From positions 43,161,218 to 43,225,217 of the forward strand of contig NC_063448.1 of the NCBI RefSeq assembly GCF_020379485.1: a stretch of DNA of 64,000 nucleotides, given 5' to 3'. This DNA comes from Brassica napus (lineage: Eukaryota > Streptophyta > Magnoliopsida > Brassicales > Brassicaceae). Positions 43,984-56,939 of the stretch are shown here, piece after piece; position 1 is the first letter of the stretch, and each line of letters opens with the position of its first letter. The translations under genes were made by a program, and so were the position numbers. Under the pieces are notes generated by a model. The model made no database searches and was not told where the DNA came from. It saw only the letters and a program-made list of their open reading frames with translations.

Positions 43984-46900
43984 TGAACACTGAAAGCTCT
44001 GCATCCGTTGAACAGACCTCTGTTTTCAATGTTCGAAACCCTCAAAGTACGTTGCTCTCGGTGAACATGTCAAGTGTCACCAAACTCACCAACGTCAACT
44101 ATCTTATGTGAAGTAAGCAAGTCACGGCTTTACTCGAAGGTCATGAACTACATCCGTTCCTTACTGACACTGATCAAGCTCCTCCACCAATGATCACCGT
44201 GGAAGGCCAAGCTACGCCGAACCCTGCCTTCGCTGCCTGGAGACGATAAAGATCGCCTCCTGTTCAGCGCCATGATCGGAGCCATCTCCCTTCTGGTTCA
44301 ATCCATCGTCTCCAGCGCCACAACTTCAGTTGAGATCTGGAGCCTCCTCGCTACTGCCTTTGGAAATCCGACACGAGGTCACATCCGCCAGCTCAAACAT
44401 CAAATCAAAAGTTGTACCAAGGGCACCAAAACCATCTCAGAATACCTGCGCATCATCAAAGCCAAGGTTGACGATTTGGCTTTGCTTGGGAAACCGATGG
44501 ATCCTGAAGATCTAATAGAACAAATCCTCGCTGGACTTGGTGAAGAGTACAAGCCTGAGATTGATGCCATTAATGGCAGAGATCAACCCATCTTCTTCGC
44601 TGAGCTACATGAGCGGTTACTTAAACGCGAAGCTATGCTTATGTGCACGGAAACTCCTCAAGCAACACCTATCGTGGCTAATGCAACTGATACTCGATCA
44701 TGGAGATCCAACAACAACCAGCAAGGCCGTAGCAATCAAAACTCTCGTCCCCACAGCAACAACAACAATCGCCAGTACCAAAACAATCAACAACGTGGAG
44801 GAAGAGGACAATATCAAGGTCGGTGCCAAGCGTATGGTGTTCATGGCCATAGTGCCAAGTTTTGCCCTGAGTTTCGTATTGTACGTGGGTCTCAAGCAAC
44901 TCAACAATGGCAATCCTCTCCCAACCCACAGCAGTGGCAGTTTGCCACACAACCATGGCAGCCAAGAGCTAATCCAGCAATGCTTTCCGACTCCTCAACT
45001 TGGCTGCTGGACTCCGGAGCCTCACACCACATGACCTCTGATCTCAGCAATCTCTCTCTCCACGCACCTTACAATGGCAGTGACGATATGATGCTTGAAG
45101 ACGGCTCGGGTCTCCAGATATCACACACTGGTTCTTTCTCTATTCACACTTACACTCGTCCCTTCTTTATTGACAAAGTTCTACGTGTTCCTTCACTTGC
45201 AAAAATCTCATATCTGTTTTTCAACTTTGCTCAACTAACGGCGTTTCTGTGACCTTTACACCAACTTATTATCAGGTGAGAGACCACCAAACGGGAACCC
45301 TTCGGCTGGAAGGCAAGCCTAAAGATGGAACATACGAGTGGCCAACTCCGAGTTCCTCCTATCGTCCATCTCTTGCGTTTGCTTCCACCATCAAAACCAC
45401 TCTCTCAGATTGGCATTCTCGTTTAGGCCATCCGGCTGTTCCTATCTTAAAACATATTGTTTCTGCTTTTCATTTACCAGTTTCATCAAACGCTTTATTA
45501 GACAAGCCTTGCAATGCTTGTTCTATCAATAAGATGCACAAGTTACCGTTTTCCACTTCAACTTTGCAATCTAATCATCCTCTTGATATTGTTTTTTCTG
45601 ATGTGTGGACTTCACCAATAATTTCAGTAGATGGTTTCAGATACTATGTTATCTTCGTGGATCATTTCACAAGATATACATGGATTTATCCCTTGAAACA
45701 AAAGTCTCGAGTTTTTGAAGTTTTTTCAAAATTTCGATCTCTAGTTGAAAATCGATTTCAGTTCAAACTTAAGACCTTGTACACTGACAATGGTGGTGAG
45801 TACATTGGTCTTTCGAGTTTTCTAGCTAGTCATGGGATTTCTCATTTTACAACTCCACCTCACATCCCTGAGCACAATGGACTAGCTGAGCGACGCCACA
45901 GACATATAGTCGAAACAGGCTTAGCTCTACTGTCTCATGCTTCAATGCCTCGGTCATATTGGACTTATGCATTTGCAGCTGCAGTATACTTAATTAACCG
46001 TATGCCTACACCTCTACTTCAACTCAAGTCACCATTTCAAATTCTGTTTTCTCAGACTTCAAACTTTGAAAAATTAAAAGTTTTTGGCTGCTTGTGTTTC
46101 CCCTGGCTCAGGCCATATGCATCTAACAAACTTGATGTTCGCTCAACACCTTGTGTGTTCTTAGGATACTCTATTACACAGAGCGCTTATTTTTGTCTTG
46201 ATCGTACTAACTCGAGGATTTATACCTCACGTCATGTGTTGTTTCATGAAAATGCTTTTACCTTTAGTGTTGCAGGAAATCTCACATCAAATGGGCCAGC
46301 ACAAGTAGAGGAGACACATGCTAGGCCATCAACCGTAACGCCTACTCAGAGATATCAACCACCAGTGCAATCAACACAACCCATCCCTGCTCCAGCAACT
46401 ACCAATCCAGTTCCTGCTCCTACTGCAGTACCTGATGCGATTTCTCCTCCTACAATACCTTCAACAACAACTGTTGCAGCAACTTCAGCGACTCAACAAA
46501 CTGAAGCACCACAACAAGCTGCAGCACCACAACAGCAACCCCCACGCTTAAGCACTAGAACCCGCAAGCCTGTTAACAAACTCAACCTTCACGCCACTGT
46601 CCAACAGCCAACGGAGACAATACCTACATCAGTTGCACAAGCTCTCAAAGATCCTCGGTGGAGAGCTGCAAAGCAGGCTGAGATAGATTCTTTATTTCGA
46701 AATAAAACTTATACTCTGGTCACTCCTGAAATGGCTTCTAATATTGTTGGATGCAGGTGGATTTTCACAATTAAAAGACTACCAAATGGAGCGGTTGACA
46801 GATTTAAAGCGCGTCTTGTAGCTAAGGGGTTTCATCAAAGGCCGGGAATCGATTTCCATGACACTTTCAGTCCAGTTGTAAAGCCTGCAACAATCAGACA

Positions 46901-48155
46901 AGTTCTTAGTATTGCTGTCTCACGCCAGTGGCCTCTTCGACAACTGGATATCAACAATGCCTTTTTGCAAGGCAAGCTTGAGGATGATGTGTTCATGACT
47001 CAACCACCGGGTTTTCAAGATCCATCAAACCCCACGGCGGTGTGTAAACTACACAAAGCAATATATGGGCTCAAGCAAGCTCCTAGGGCTTGGTACAATG
47101 AGCTCAAGACATTTCTCCTTCAGTCCGGGTTAAAAAATTCATTAGCTGATGCATCTCTCTTCGTCTACAATCACAACAACATCATCCTCTACATGCTCGT
47201 CTACGTTGACGACTTGATCATCACAGGAAGCCACACTGATATCCTAAATAAATTCATTCAATCTCTCTCTGCTCGTTTCTCTCTTAAAGACTTTGGTTTA
47301 CTATCTTATTTTTTAGGCATGGAAGTTCAACGTAACTCACAAGGCCTGTACCTAACAAAAACTCGTTATATTGCAGATCTTCTTAACAAGACAAAGATGT
47401 CGGGTGCGAAGCCGATGCCTACCCCAATGTGCTCCTCAACGACCCTAACACTTCAGAGTGGTGACCCACTACCATCAGGAACAGAGTATCAGGCCGTCAT
47501 TGGAAGTCTCCAATATTTATCACTCACCCGACCAGACATTGCCTACGCCATCAACAAACTCTCACAGTTTATGCACCTTCCCCGCACTGACCATTGGGCC
47601 GCTGCAAAGCGGATACTGCATTACTTGGCAGGCACTCCACACAAAGGCATATTTTTCTCATCACAAAACACACCATCTCTCCACGCATTCACCGACGCCG
47701 ACTGGGCAGGGAATCGAGATGACTATACATCAACAGGAGCCTACATTGTCTACTTCGGCAAACACCCAATTGCATGGTCTTCCAAGAAACAAACAGGCGT
47801 GGCTCGGTCATCTACTGAAGCCGAATACCGATCGATCGCCTCCACAACAGCTGAGGTATGCTGGACGTTATCCTTACTCCGTGAACTAGGGATCAAGTTG
47901 ACTTCCACTCCAACCATTTACTCAGACAACAAAGGAGCTACATACTTAAGTGCAAATCCTGTCTTCCACTCTCGGATGAAGCACTTAGCTCTAGATTATC
48001 ACTTCGTTCGTCAACAAGTACAGTCCGGCTTTGTTCGAGTTACACATGTCTCATCAAACGATCAATTAGCTGATATCATGACGAAGCCTCTCTCCCGCGC
48101 TCGCTTCAACAGTATGACTATCAAGATTGGACTCACCAACGGTGCTCCATCTTGA
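43984..48155 (+). pseudogene. Copia gag-pol polyprotein gene, three lesions
   Basis: The coding region starts at ATG 43984 and ends TGA at 48153-48155. Gag is broken by a TGA at 44109-44111 (a Trp position) and by a TAA plus frameshift near 44249. The zinc knuckle near 44822-44870 has lost its second Cys (CQAY in place of CxxC). The aspartic protease motif WLLDSGASHHM is kept. A one-base loss in an A run near 45204 shifts the frame again. From 45249 the frame is open for 968 codons: GAG-pre-integrase with H..CNAC, integrase acidic residues at about 118, 180 and 214, RT with YVDD at about 652, and RNase H with TDADWAG and STEAEY. The pol part therefore looks intact while gag and the pol fusion do not. 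The element could move only with helper proteins. Confidence 0.93.
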
Positions 48156-48162
48156 GGGAGCA
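48151..48162 (+). promoter_or_regulatory. Polypurine tract of the copia element
   Basis: A purine-rich stretch (GAGGGAG, within TTGAGGGAGCA) directly precedes the right LTR and overlaps the pol stop codon. Confidence 0.75.
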
Positions 48163-48309
48163 TGTTAAGATATACTCTCAATCCCCTTAATTGATATAAC
48201 AATAACCACTCTGTAAATGTGCAATATATTATTTCCTTATGTTTTGCTCTCGATCATGTATATATGTCTATGTTCAGTCTATCAATAAGATTATCTTCCA
48301 TATTTAACA
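48163..48309 (+). repeat. Right LTR of the copia element
   Basis: 147 bp, same ends as the left LTR, about 93 percent identical by eye count. Confidence 0.93.
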
Positions 48310-48314
48310 AAAAA

Positions 48315-48888
48315 TGTAGAACAAATAATAATAATAAAAATAAATAGAACTGTATGCACCACAAATCTGTTTGGAAAATTTCTGTCCTGCAAGAACAAGG
48401 AAAAAACGTGTGGACCAAATGCAGGGGCCCAATCACTGCTGCTCGATTTTTTTTGTTTTTGCGTAACTGTTTTTTTCTTTGCTTTTTTTTTTAACCTTCA
48501 AATATTAAAAATTAGTTTATTTATTTTTTCACAACAAATATCCTCTCTAAAAGTAAGTTTTTTTCGTTTATAAAGAATTTTCGGATAACTTTTTATACAA
48601 ATATATAATATGATATATTCTTTACATATTTATATTAAATTTTATTTAGCAGAATAAAATATATATATATATATATATATTACATTTTATACAATTTTAT
48701 AACCACATACATTAGAACATCTATAAATTAATACTAGATAAATTAATATTTCTTTAAATTAATAAATTTCACCGGTCCCAACTTGGACCGGTTCAAAATT
48801 TGACACAAATCGATAAAGTAATAAAATAATATTTTTTAGAAAATTCTATGTAAATATATGGTTTCATTAATATAATAAATTAATAATT

Positions 48889-48919
<31 letters not shown>

Positions 48920-50086
48920 TTTATATAAGTAAGAATCTATTCTTATATTGTTTGTTATATATTCACCATCAAATTATCTTTATATTTTATTCACGCTTAA
49001 TATATTTTTGATGAAATTTAGTAATATTATATTTAAAACAATATTTAAGTCATATGCAATATATATTATACACACCAAATAATATAATAAAATTAATATA
49101 AATGTCAAATTTCAAATATAAAAATTAATGTTTATACACTAAAATCAAATATTTTTCTTATCTTAGAATAAATATATCTTAAAAGAATAAATATAAATAA
49201 GGAAACTTTTGTATATTAAAATCTCTATAAATTAATAAAATTTCAAAGTTTCCAACAATTTAATTAATAGAGTTATACTGTATATACTTAATTTAGATAT
49301 TCAAAATCTTATATAGTTTTTATGTAAAACATATTATACACATTATGTTAAATTATTAAAGGAAAATTTTGTTAATTTAATAATATATATAAAAATTGAC
49401 AATATTATTTTTGTAGTCGAACCAAATGGTAAGAAAGAACCAACAACTGAATAAAGATACAAAAATAAAAGCAAAACAATATTATTATTTTCATATAATT
49501 TCACTATTAAATTTCATATAATTTTACTATCATCATTCAATAAATTTCACTATTAAATGATGATATTTATTTTTATTTTTGTCAGCATGATTTTTTTACT
49601 TATTTATAATAAATTTTATTTTAAATATTTAATTTTCATAAATTTGATTACAAAAAAATAATTTCATAATTTTTTTCATTTATTTAGATACATCGATTTA
49701 TTAAATTAGTTTGACCTACATTTGTTTTGTTTGATTCATTTGTTCTGCTTGAACTGCATTTTTGTTTGATCTGCATTTTTTGATCTGCATCACCCATTCG
49801 AAGCCATATATATATTTACTGGTGTTTGCCCTTTGCTACATACAGGAAATACTTTGATTTTTTTTTAATAAAATAAATAAAATAATTTTTTTTACAAAAA
49901 TAAACACAATGTGATCGCATGCTTTAACATTTTTGGGTTAAAAAGGTACTAAACCACATAGATCATCTCCTAATGTTTCTAGGTGTCAAAAGATGACGAA
50001 GAATGTTACTATATATTTGCATAGTCATAAATTATGTATAATATATCTAGAGAATTATAACAATTTACAGCAATAATAAATTAAAA
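48315..50086. other. AT-rich intergenic DNA with TA tracts
   Basis: Long (TA)n runs at about 48659-48681 and 48890-48915. No gene or defined transposon found. Confidence 0.55.
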
Positions 50087-51255
50087 CTAGATTTTGATCC
50101 GCGCTTTCGAAACACATGTTATTTTGGATTATAATTTTTTTTGAAATAAAATAGTATATTCTAATTATTATATATTATTATGTTAAAAGTTGTATTATAC
50201 TGAAGAAGAATTTTTTTTTAGATTATATAATTTATGAATTAGTTTATTTGTGATTTTGTATGTACACACTTTTATGTAATTATCTCTTATGCTTGAGCAT
50301 TTTACTCAGACCCAAAAACTGAACCGAAACCGACTCAAAAATACAGATTTGGGTTTTGTCCGGGTCCAGAGCAAAGTAACTATTGGATATTTTTTTTGGA
50401 CCCGCAAGTGTTTGTCGAGTCCATGTCTTACCCGAGACCCGATCATGTATCCAAAAATACCCAAAATATTTTGTGTATATTAGTTATATTTGAGTATTTC
50501 AACGAATAATTTTAGTTATCAGGTTTGTGTTTTCGGTTATAGTTTCGGGTTTCAGGTACAATTTCAAAATTTAAAATATAATATTATGTATATTTTGGTT
50601 CCTCTAATCAGATTTCGGGTAAAATTTTTGATCTTTTTGGATATTTGAATATTTTGGGTATTTGTTTTAGTATTCGGGTACGTTTTTGTGTTGTGTGTTT
50701 TTCAATTTTTCAAGTATTTTGGGATTTTGGGTATTTCAAGTTTTTTTCGGGTATTAGATATCCAAACCGATCTGGACCCTATGTATCCAAAAAGTACATG
50801 TGTTTCACAGGTATTTGAATTATGGATTTGTACCGGAAAAGAACCAATCCGAACCTAAAATTTTCGAAATTAGGTCTAAATACATAAATTATTATACGAA
50901 TATGTCTGAATATAATTTTGGTTTTGGTGATGTATTGGCCATTGATTAAGATTATAATATAGACAATATAATTCACGTGAATTAATAGTGTATTGTATGT
51001 TAGCCATATGACTTAGTAAAATAAAGGTAATACTAAATAAGAATGATATTCTAAGGATATTATCGTAGATTTTTATAGATAATAATATTCTAAGGAAATT
51101 AATGATACTCTAGATCAGAATCTTACATATAGGAGCTAATATTATTAGGAGATATTTAGAAAGATTATTTAATTGGTCTAGAAAGATTAATGAAAGGGTG
51201 CAACAACGTTGTTTAAGTAGATTTTTTAAAACTTTTTCTCTTTTAATAGATAAGA
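50087..51255 (-). mobile_element. Short non-autonomous Helitron, 1,169 bp
   Basis: The minus-strand start is TCTTATCTATTAAAAGAG (51255) and the end GCGCGGATCAAAATCTAG (50087), with A at 50086 and T at 51256. The ends match those of the nested outer Helitron at 12945-18692. The interior (50290-50830) has many CGGGTATT / TTTCGGGT type repeats typical of crucifer Helitron fillers and no gene. Confidence 0.72.
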
Positions 51256-52221
51256 TATATTTATTTATAATATTACTTTAATCTCTTCTACACAACACGA
51301 ACATTTGTTTTATAATACATTTTTTTATATAATTTACAATAGATTCAAAACTGAACACCACAAAAAAATTTATGCTATAGTGTTACCTGCAAATGCTAGA
51401 ACCCCTGCAACAAAATCCTAAGGATTCTCAGAATCTTTCCACGTGTCAGTATTAAGAGAGAGTTACGTTGAGAGACACATTGTGACTTTTTTTTCCCCTA
51501 ATAGACACATTCTCTAGTTGGCACACATTCTCTAGTTGGCACACATTCTTTGGCCAACTGTAATTTTTCGGACAAAAATAACACTCCTTTTGTCTAAAGA
51601 GAAGTGTGTTACTTTTAAAGAGTCAAACTTAAAATTCTTAAGTTTCCGTTCAGTTGCAATAAATGACAAAGGGGTTAAGTCAAAAAGTAGGTGTATGGGA
51701 TAAAGTTAATTGTTTTTAGTCGTTGGATCTGTTTAAAAGCTAAAAGATCTAACGGCAGCAAATATGTCAGTGCTACGAGGGTGTTTGGTAGATGGTGCGA
51801 GAGAAGGTAAGCAGATTTCGCTATAACTCTATAACGTTACAAACTTCGTATTCCTTTATACAACTTTCTGTGGATACAATTTATATGGACACGAAAATGT
51901 TACAAAATTTTATGTGGGCAAATTCTGTGTACACAATTTGGTGGGTAGGGCTGTTACTTTGACTTGGATGGGATTGGCGTGGATGCATGCGAAGCCGTTG
52001 TGTGCGTATTGAATCAGTGGTTAGGTTTGTAGTGGACACGCAGCTGTGGACATGAGATGAAGGTAGGCATGAATATGTAATATGTTAGTTAAATACCAAA
52101 AGAGCCACACATACTCAGTTCGTGGAATTAAAGTACATGAATAGACATAAGCCTAACGGCACATTAAGATCAAAACAAAAGGTGTCCATTAGGTGTATCA
52201 TGTGTGGCGACATGAGGCAGG

Positions 52222-52440
52222 TTGCTAAGGTTGTTGTGGTTGGGTGAGTTGTGGTCGGGTAAGTCATGGTTAGGCGTCAGCTGTTCGGCAGCTTTATGGT
52301 CAGAGGTTATGTGGACGGGCGATGTGTGGTCAGGAGTGGAGTGGTTCCGAAGTGTGTGTTCGGGCGATGTGTGGACGGGGATTGTGTGGTTGTGCGACGG
52401 GCAGTGGTCAAACAAGTTGTGAAGTGCTGAGGAATCAAGG
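52222..52440. repeat. Minisatellite of GTGGTCGGGCGATGT-like units
   Basis: About a dozen imperfect 9-18 base units (GTGTGGTC, GTGTGGACGGGCGATGT, GTGGTTGGGTGAGTT). They create repetitive His/Thr/Pro-rich peptides in several frames, so the open frame there is not evidence of a gene. Confidence 0.7.
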
Positions 52441-53639
52441 ATAGGTGGCAAGTGAATGTCGGAGTTGAGGAATAACGGATAAAACTTTTCTACAGATTTA
52501 AACAGAAGAACATAGAGTTGAGGTTTATATCGAGAACTCAGACAAAACTAAACCACCACTTCCTCCTCCTCATGTCCTCCACCTCTGTATCCATATCCAC
52601 CACCATAACATCCACCATCACGGCATCCACAACCACCTCCTCCTCTTCACGTCTTCTACCTCCGTATCTACATCCGCCACCACGGCATCTACCATCGCGG
52701 CATCCACCACCACAATCAGACAAGAAACTAACTTTTCATATATGAATCTGTTAGATATATCTATGAAATTAGGAACATAGAAACACGATTGAGAATGGAT
52801 TGGAGTTTATGGATTCATGGTGTGACTCACCAATGGTCGAGGATGAAGAGCTGGAGAGGCTAATCCGGCGGAGCAGTCTCAGATCGAGTGAAAGCTAGAG
52901 GTGGAGACATAGTACGAAACGTAAATCACCTTCCATGAAGAAACGTAAATCACCTTCCATGAAGAAACAACGGCGGCGGAGACATAGTACGAAATGTAAA
53001 TCACCTTCCATGGCGGGTTTTTCTCAATCGACGGTGGTTGGCCTCGGTTAATGACGAAATCGACTATCGCCGGAGAGGATCTGATTTTTAGAAAGTTGAT
53101 TAGGGTTTCTGAAGTTTGAGTTTCTAGATCTACAAGAAGCCGGGGGAAAGATAAACTTTGTCCCTTGGAATCTACAAAATGAGAGTGAAAAATCTATTAT
53201 TTGTTTTATTGTTACTAGTTAGGAAAACCAAGAACCAATTATTCTGGTTAGAGAATTCATGAAACTCATTTTCACTAAGAGTTGAGGGTTAAGCTAGACA
53301 TTTCACTAAGAGAAAGTGTCCACTATGACTAAAGTGTCTTAAAGTGTAATTCATAAGATGAATTGTGTCTGTGGGCGTAAATTTTTCTAATTTCTTTTGG
53401 TGAGAGTAACGTCAAACAATGACATTGTAGCTCAGCTAGTTTTTTTTCTTTATTATTCTTCCATCTCAAGTTTCTATTTACTTTTTCTCAATTTTGAGAT
53501 ATATATATAAAAAAAATTATTACGATAAATTATAATTTATTTTTCTCTATATTTTAACATCCATTTATATAAATATTTTGTATATTTCAAAAATTATATA
53601 AAAACATTTGTGGATATAAAAAATGTGGATGAAAAAATG

Positions 53640-54020
53640 TGGACATGAAAATATATGGACATAAAAATATGGATATGTACATACCTTACAATGTAATATT
53701 GTGGATTTAGTTAGAACACTCATGAGTTTTCTTTCAAAAAAAAAACATGGAGATTGGAGAAGCTTGGACATAGAACATGTAGGTAGGATAAATGTAGACA
53801 CAGGGACTGTGGACAGTTGATCTTCTTCTCCTACTCGTATCCATAGTGCAATAAAAATGTGGATGTGTACAGACCTGACAATGCAATAGTGTGAATTTAG
53901 TTAGAACACTCGTATGAGTTTTCTTTGAGAAAAAAACATAGAAATTAGAGAAGCTTGGACATAAAACATGTTGATAGGCTAAATGTGGACACAAGGACTG
54001 TGGACAGTTGATCTTCTTCT
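53640..54020. repeat. Tandem ~200-base duplication
   Basis: 53640-53830 and 53855-54020 share GATGTGTACA.ACCT.ACAATG, TAGTTAGAACACTC, AAACATGGAGATTGGAGAAG variants and ACTGTGGACAGTTGATCTTC. Confidence 0.8.
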
Positions 54021-54954
54021 CCTCCTCGTATCCACAAGCCTATAATCTTTCTCCACGAACTGAACAAGTATATGTTATCAGAAGGAACAATGTCTGAGCA
54101 GAATTACATAAACAAGCTATTAGATGAATCCAAAGAAGTCCAATGACAAATCCCTGTAAATAGTGTATTAAAGATTCTTTTTTTTAACTGGTGTATTAAG
54201 ATTTTTTGAACATCGTTTCTACACCGGAGCTCCGACATGCTCGCTGTCTTTCGTGCCTTCCTGTCGTCCAACTTTTTCCTCCCTCTCCCAATACACTTGC
54301 CATTGAAGTTACGGCGTCGGTGACAGATATCCTTGTCATGTCGCTTTTAGATTCATCTCACAATCTCGTTTCTGGATCTGACAATGGTTTTGCTGGATTT
54401 GAAGGAAGCATCGGGGATCCAGGGGTGAGCAAAAGTGAAAACAATTGAGCTTTGTGTGAGATTATATTTACATTAGTCAAGGGCTTTCGCACGTGTTAGG
54501 GAGTGTGTGCACGTGTCCGTTGATCTAATTTATACAACGAAGAAAATTGAGAAAGTTTAGTTTGGTTAAAGTGAGGGTTTTTGTGTCTTTATCCATGTAT
54601 AATGTGTGTGCAAAGTCAATTGTGTCTCCAAGAGTAATTGATAAGTCATAAAGTGTCTTACGTGGTAAATTTCTCAAGAAATTAGTTACTTTTAGCCAAC
54701 CAGAAAGAATGAAGTCGCTGAGCATAAGGGATAAAATGGTCCGAAAAATGCCAGTTGTCCAGAAAAAGTGTGTCTCTTGCTGCATGTGTCTCTACAAGTA
54801 AAAACAAACACAAATGTGTCTGATTTGGTAAACAACTCAACAACTGTTGAAAAAGAGGTGGGGCAAAGCCATATCTCATGTTAAGCCCAAATTATATCTC
54901 ATTTTAAAGCACTGAGACAAAGGAGTTATACATGACTGGAGAATAGATATTCCC

Positions 54955-55977
54955 ATTTTAAGCTCCTTCAGGTGACAACGTGCTTGGTATCCTCTAAAAG
55001 AGCTTTGGTACGTAAAATGCCATGGAGTGTACGGTTCCTTGTATCTTCAAGAACCCCAATCTGCAATGCACATGAGACTACTATTCATACCACTTCTAAA
55101 AGAAAATCTTTGACATCAGGCAGATTAGCTATTATACCTGGCCGGTTCTGAAAAACAACGTCGTGTAGCCAACTTGGCACATCTCAGGGCAAGATATTAA
55201 ACTGATGGAGAATAGCAACTGCGACACTTAGAGGATCTTTATCAACAATGTTCTTCACCAGAAGGAAACCATACCTGTAGTGTGTGATCATTTATAAACA
55301 ATGTGGTTACAACTTAAGAAAAATAAAGAATGTAAGGTCCGTTGCATAACTGCTAAATGACGAAAGACGTTGTCACCTTCTGGCAAATTTCTGATGAGAC
55401 ACTCTTGTAGGAAATCCAGACAGTGAGATTCGAACCACTTCTATGACCCCACAACATCTTAGCAAGTCCTTGCTCATACAAACCTGAAGACTGAACGTTA
55501 TTTGGCATGATGCAGCCGATGAATTGTGGGGTAGTGTTCCCTAAACGTTGCATCAATTGGAATAGTTGACCCTAGAGAAAAAGATCCAAGTAGACAATTA
55601 ATAATCATTTATAATAAAACTGGTAATCTTGCACAAACACAACAAGCTTTGAAGATTTCAAAGTGGTAATCTTGACATCACATTTATGCAGATAACGAGC
55701 TTTAAAGTAAAGCAGGTAAACCAAAGCTAAAGTTACATTAAGGTTTGAGTTTGAGGCCAAAACAACCTACCTTAAATTTGGTTGCTACACTCAACCGCTG
55801 GGAATCAGCACCACCTGCCTTGTACAAAGGACCGACTACAGGTTTTTCAGATTGGATCAGCATGCTAGAAGCAAACGCTTGAGGAAGGTGGCAGGAACAA
55901 GAGGACAAAAGTTGAATAGAATCCAAATGCAACAAGTCTCTGTTCTTCTGTAGAAATCCTGTCGTCTCATATGTAAC
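54955..55977 (-). pseudogene. Class VIII myosin motor-domain pseudogene (fragment)
   Basis: Four exon remnants on the minus strand: 55977-55771 (VTYETTGFLQKNRDLLHLD ... VATKFK), 55571-55377 (LFQLMQRLGNTTPQFI, CIMPNNVQSSGLYEQGL), 55274-55138 (YGFLL, LSVAVAILHQFNILP) and 55062-~54955 (IGVLEDTRNRTLHGILR). They match the actin-binding end of the plant class VIII myosin motor and its IQ-neck start, with introns kept. Damage: an ~11-14 base loss after EQGL that shifts the frame, an extra C after NILP that makes an immediate stop, and a small loss after GILR. There is no ATP-binding P-loop part and no tail. A retained intron structure means DNA-level duplication or capture, not retroposition. Confidence 0.85.
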
Positions 55978-56225
55978 CTGATTAGGAACAAAACAAGCTA
56001 TCATGAAGCATTCACGACCGTGACTAGGTTCATGCTTGCTATCGAATTTCAATATCTGCAAAGAATTACAAAAAATTATATTTTAGTACCTGGATAATTA
56101 TAATCGAGAAAACATACGTAGTTGGATAATTATAGTGTTAACCTTAACCGGTTCTTTCACAAATGCTAATTTACGAAGTATATAATATAATTACATTTTA
56201 ATCGTGCTTACTTACATATCAACTA

Positions 56226-56490
56226 CTCTCTGTTTCTAAATAATGCATGTTCTATCACTTTTTATTTGTTTCTAAAAGATCAATGTTTTAGATTTTCAAT
56301 GTATTTTTTTAATAATGAATTGTAAACTTCAAAAAATATTAATTGACAATATTGAATTTATAGAATTGCTATTGGTTTAAATTTATGGAAAATTGTTATA
56401 ATTTTAAAAATTAATGCATTGAATGTCAAATATTTTTTTTCAAATATTTGTGAAAAAACTAAAACATGCATTATTTAGAAAGAGAGGGAG
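56226..56490. mobile_element. Stowaway-like MITE
   Basis: The ends CTCTCTGTTTCTAAATAATG (left) and CTCCCTCTCTTTCTAAATAA (inward from right) are inverted repeats flanked by TA (56224-56225 and 56491-56492). The body shares GTAAACTTCAAAAAATA with the element at 19387-19631. Confidence 0.85.
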
Positions 56491-56939
56491 TATATGAATA
56501 TTTAAGTTAACATTACCCAAAATAAAATCAAGGAAAATTAATACAAAAGCATATGTTTATTAGCCAACTAAACTAATTTATAGACTAGAAACATATTTTG
56601 TTAATCGTCTAAACTAATTTAACACTTATATTTTTGATAGATCTCCGATTGCAAGATGTTCACGAAAAAACTAAGGAAAAAGACAAAATAAAAATACAGG
56701 GATAAAAGGTTCATTAGTAGAAACATGTCGAGAAGTTTATCGGAGAGCCATCTGCCAGTAGAGGAAGACATGTCGAGAAGATTATCGGAGAGCTGTATCT
56801 GGTGGTACACTGCTGCTACGCCAGATCTCTATCTTCCGTTCATCGACGCTCTACCCTTATTGCAGCTTTTATGTTCGTCATGCATTGTAGAGAGAGAGAG
56901 ATAGAGGGGGGAGAGAGCACTACAAGAAAACAACGACAT

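Larger units (their letters stand above)
43709..48309 (+). mobile_element. Complete Ty1/copia LTR retrotransposon, disabled
   Basis: The element is 4,601 bp with 147-bp LTRs at 43709-43855 and 48163-48309, which both begin TGTTAAGATATACTC, end AACA and differ at about 10 positions. The 5-bp flanks are AAAAA on both sides. A primer-binding site TGGTATCAGAGCA, complementary to initiator Met-tRNA, follows the left LTR directly. A purine tract (TTGAGGGAGCA) precedes the right LTR. The internal order gag, protease, integrase, RT, RNase H is that of Ty1/copia. Three lesions break the reading frame. Short LTRs are unusual but known in plant copia elements. Confidence 0.95.
51400..54900. repeat. GTGGA / GTGTCT-rich repeat block 2
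   Basis: The block has outer GTGTCT/AGACAC motifs (51470-51560 and 54560-54830) and an inner set of GTGGACATAAAA motifs (53580-54020). Inside 53560-54020 a ~200-base segment is duplicated (TTAGTTAGAACACTC, ...ATGAGTTTTCTTT, GAGAAGCTTGGACATA, GACTGTGGACAGTTGATCTT). Coding-like DNA lies at 52500-52740 (CCACCA-rich) and 52800-53190. The block resembles 36580-38750 in motif content. It may be one or two related non-autonomous DNA transposons, but I could not find terminal repeats or a transposase. Confidence 0.4.

Noticed and set aside
44678..44965. Open frames on the minus strand within the copia gag region
   Set aside because: They are antisense shadows of the Gln/Asn-rich gag sequence; repeated CAA/AAC codons leave the opposite strand free of stops.
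52170..52451. His/Thr/Pro-rich 93-codon open frame
   Set aside because: It comes from the minisatellite at 52222-52440; the apparent start is TTG and several frames are open at once.
53560..53994. Two Phe/His/Cys-rich open frames on the minus strand
   Set aside because: They arise from the tandem ~200-base duplication with GTGGACAT motifs and have no protein-like pattern.
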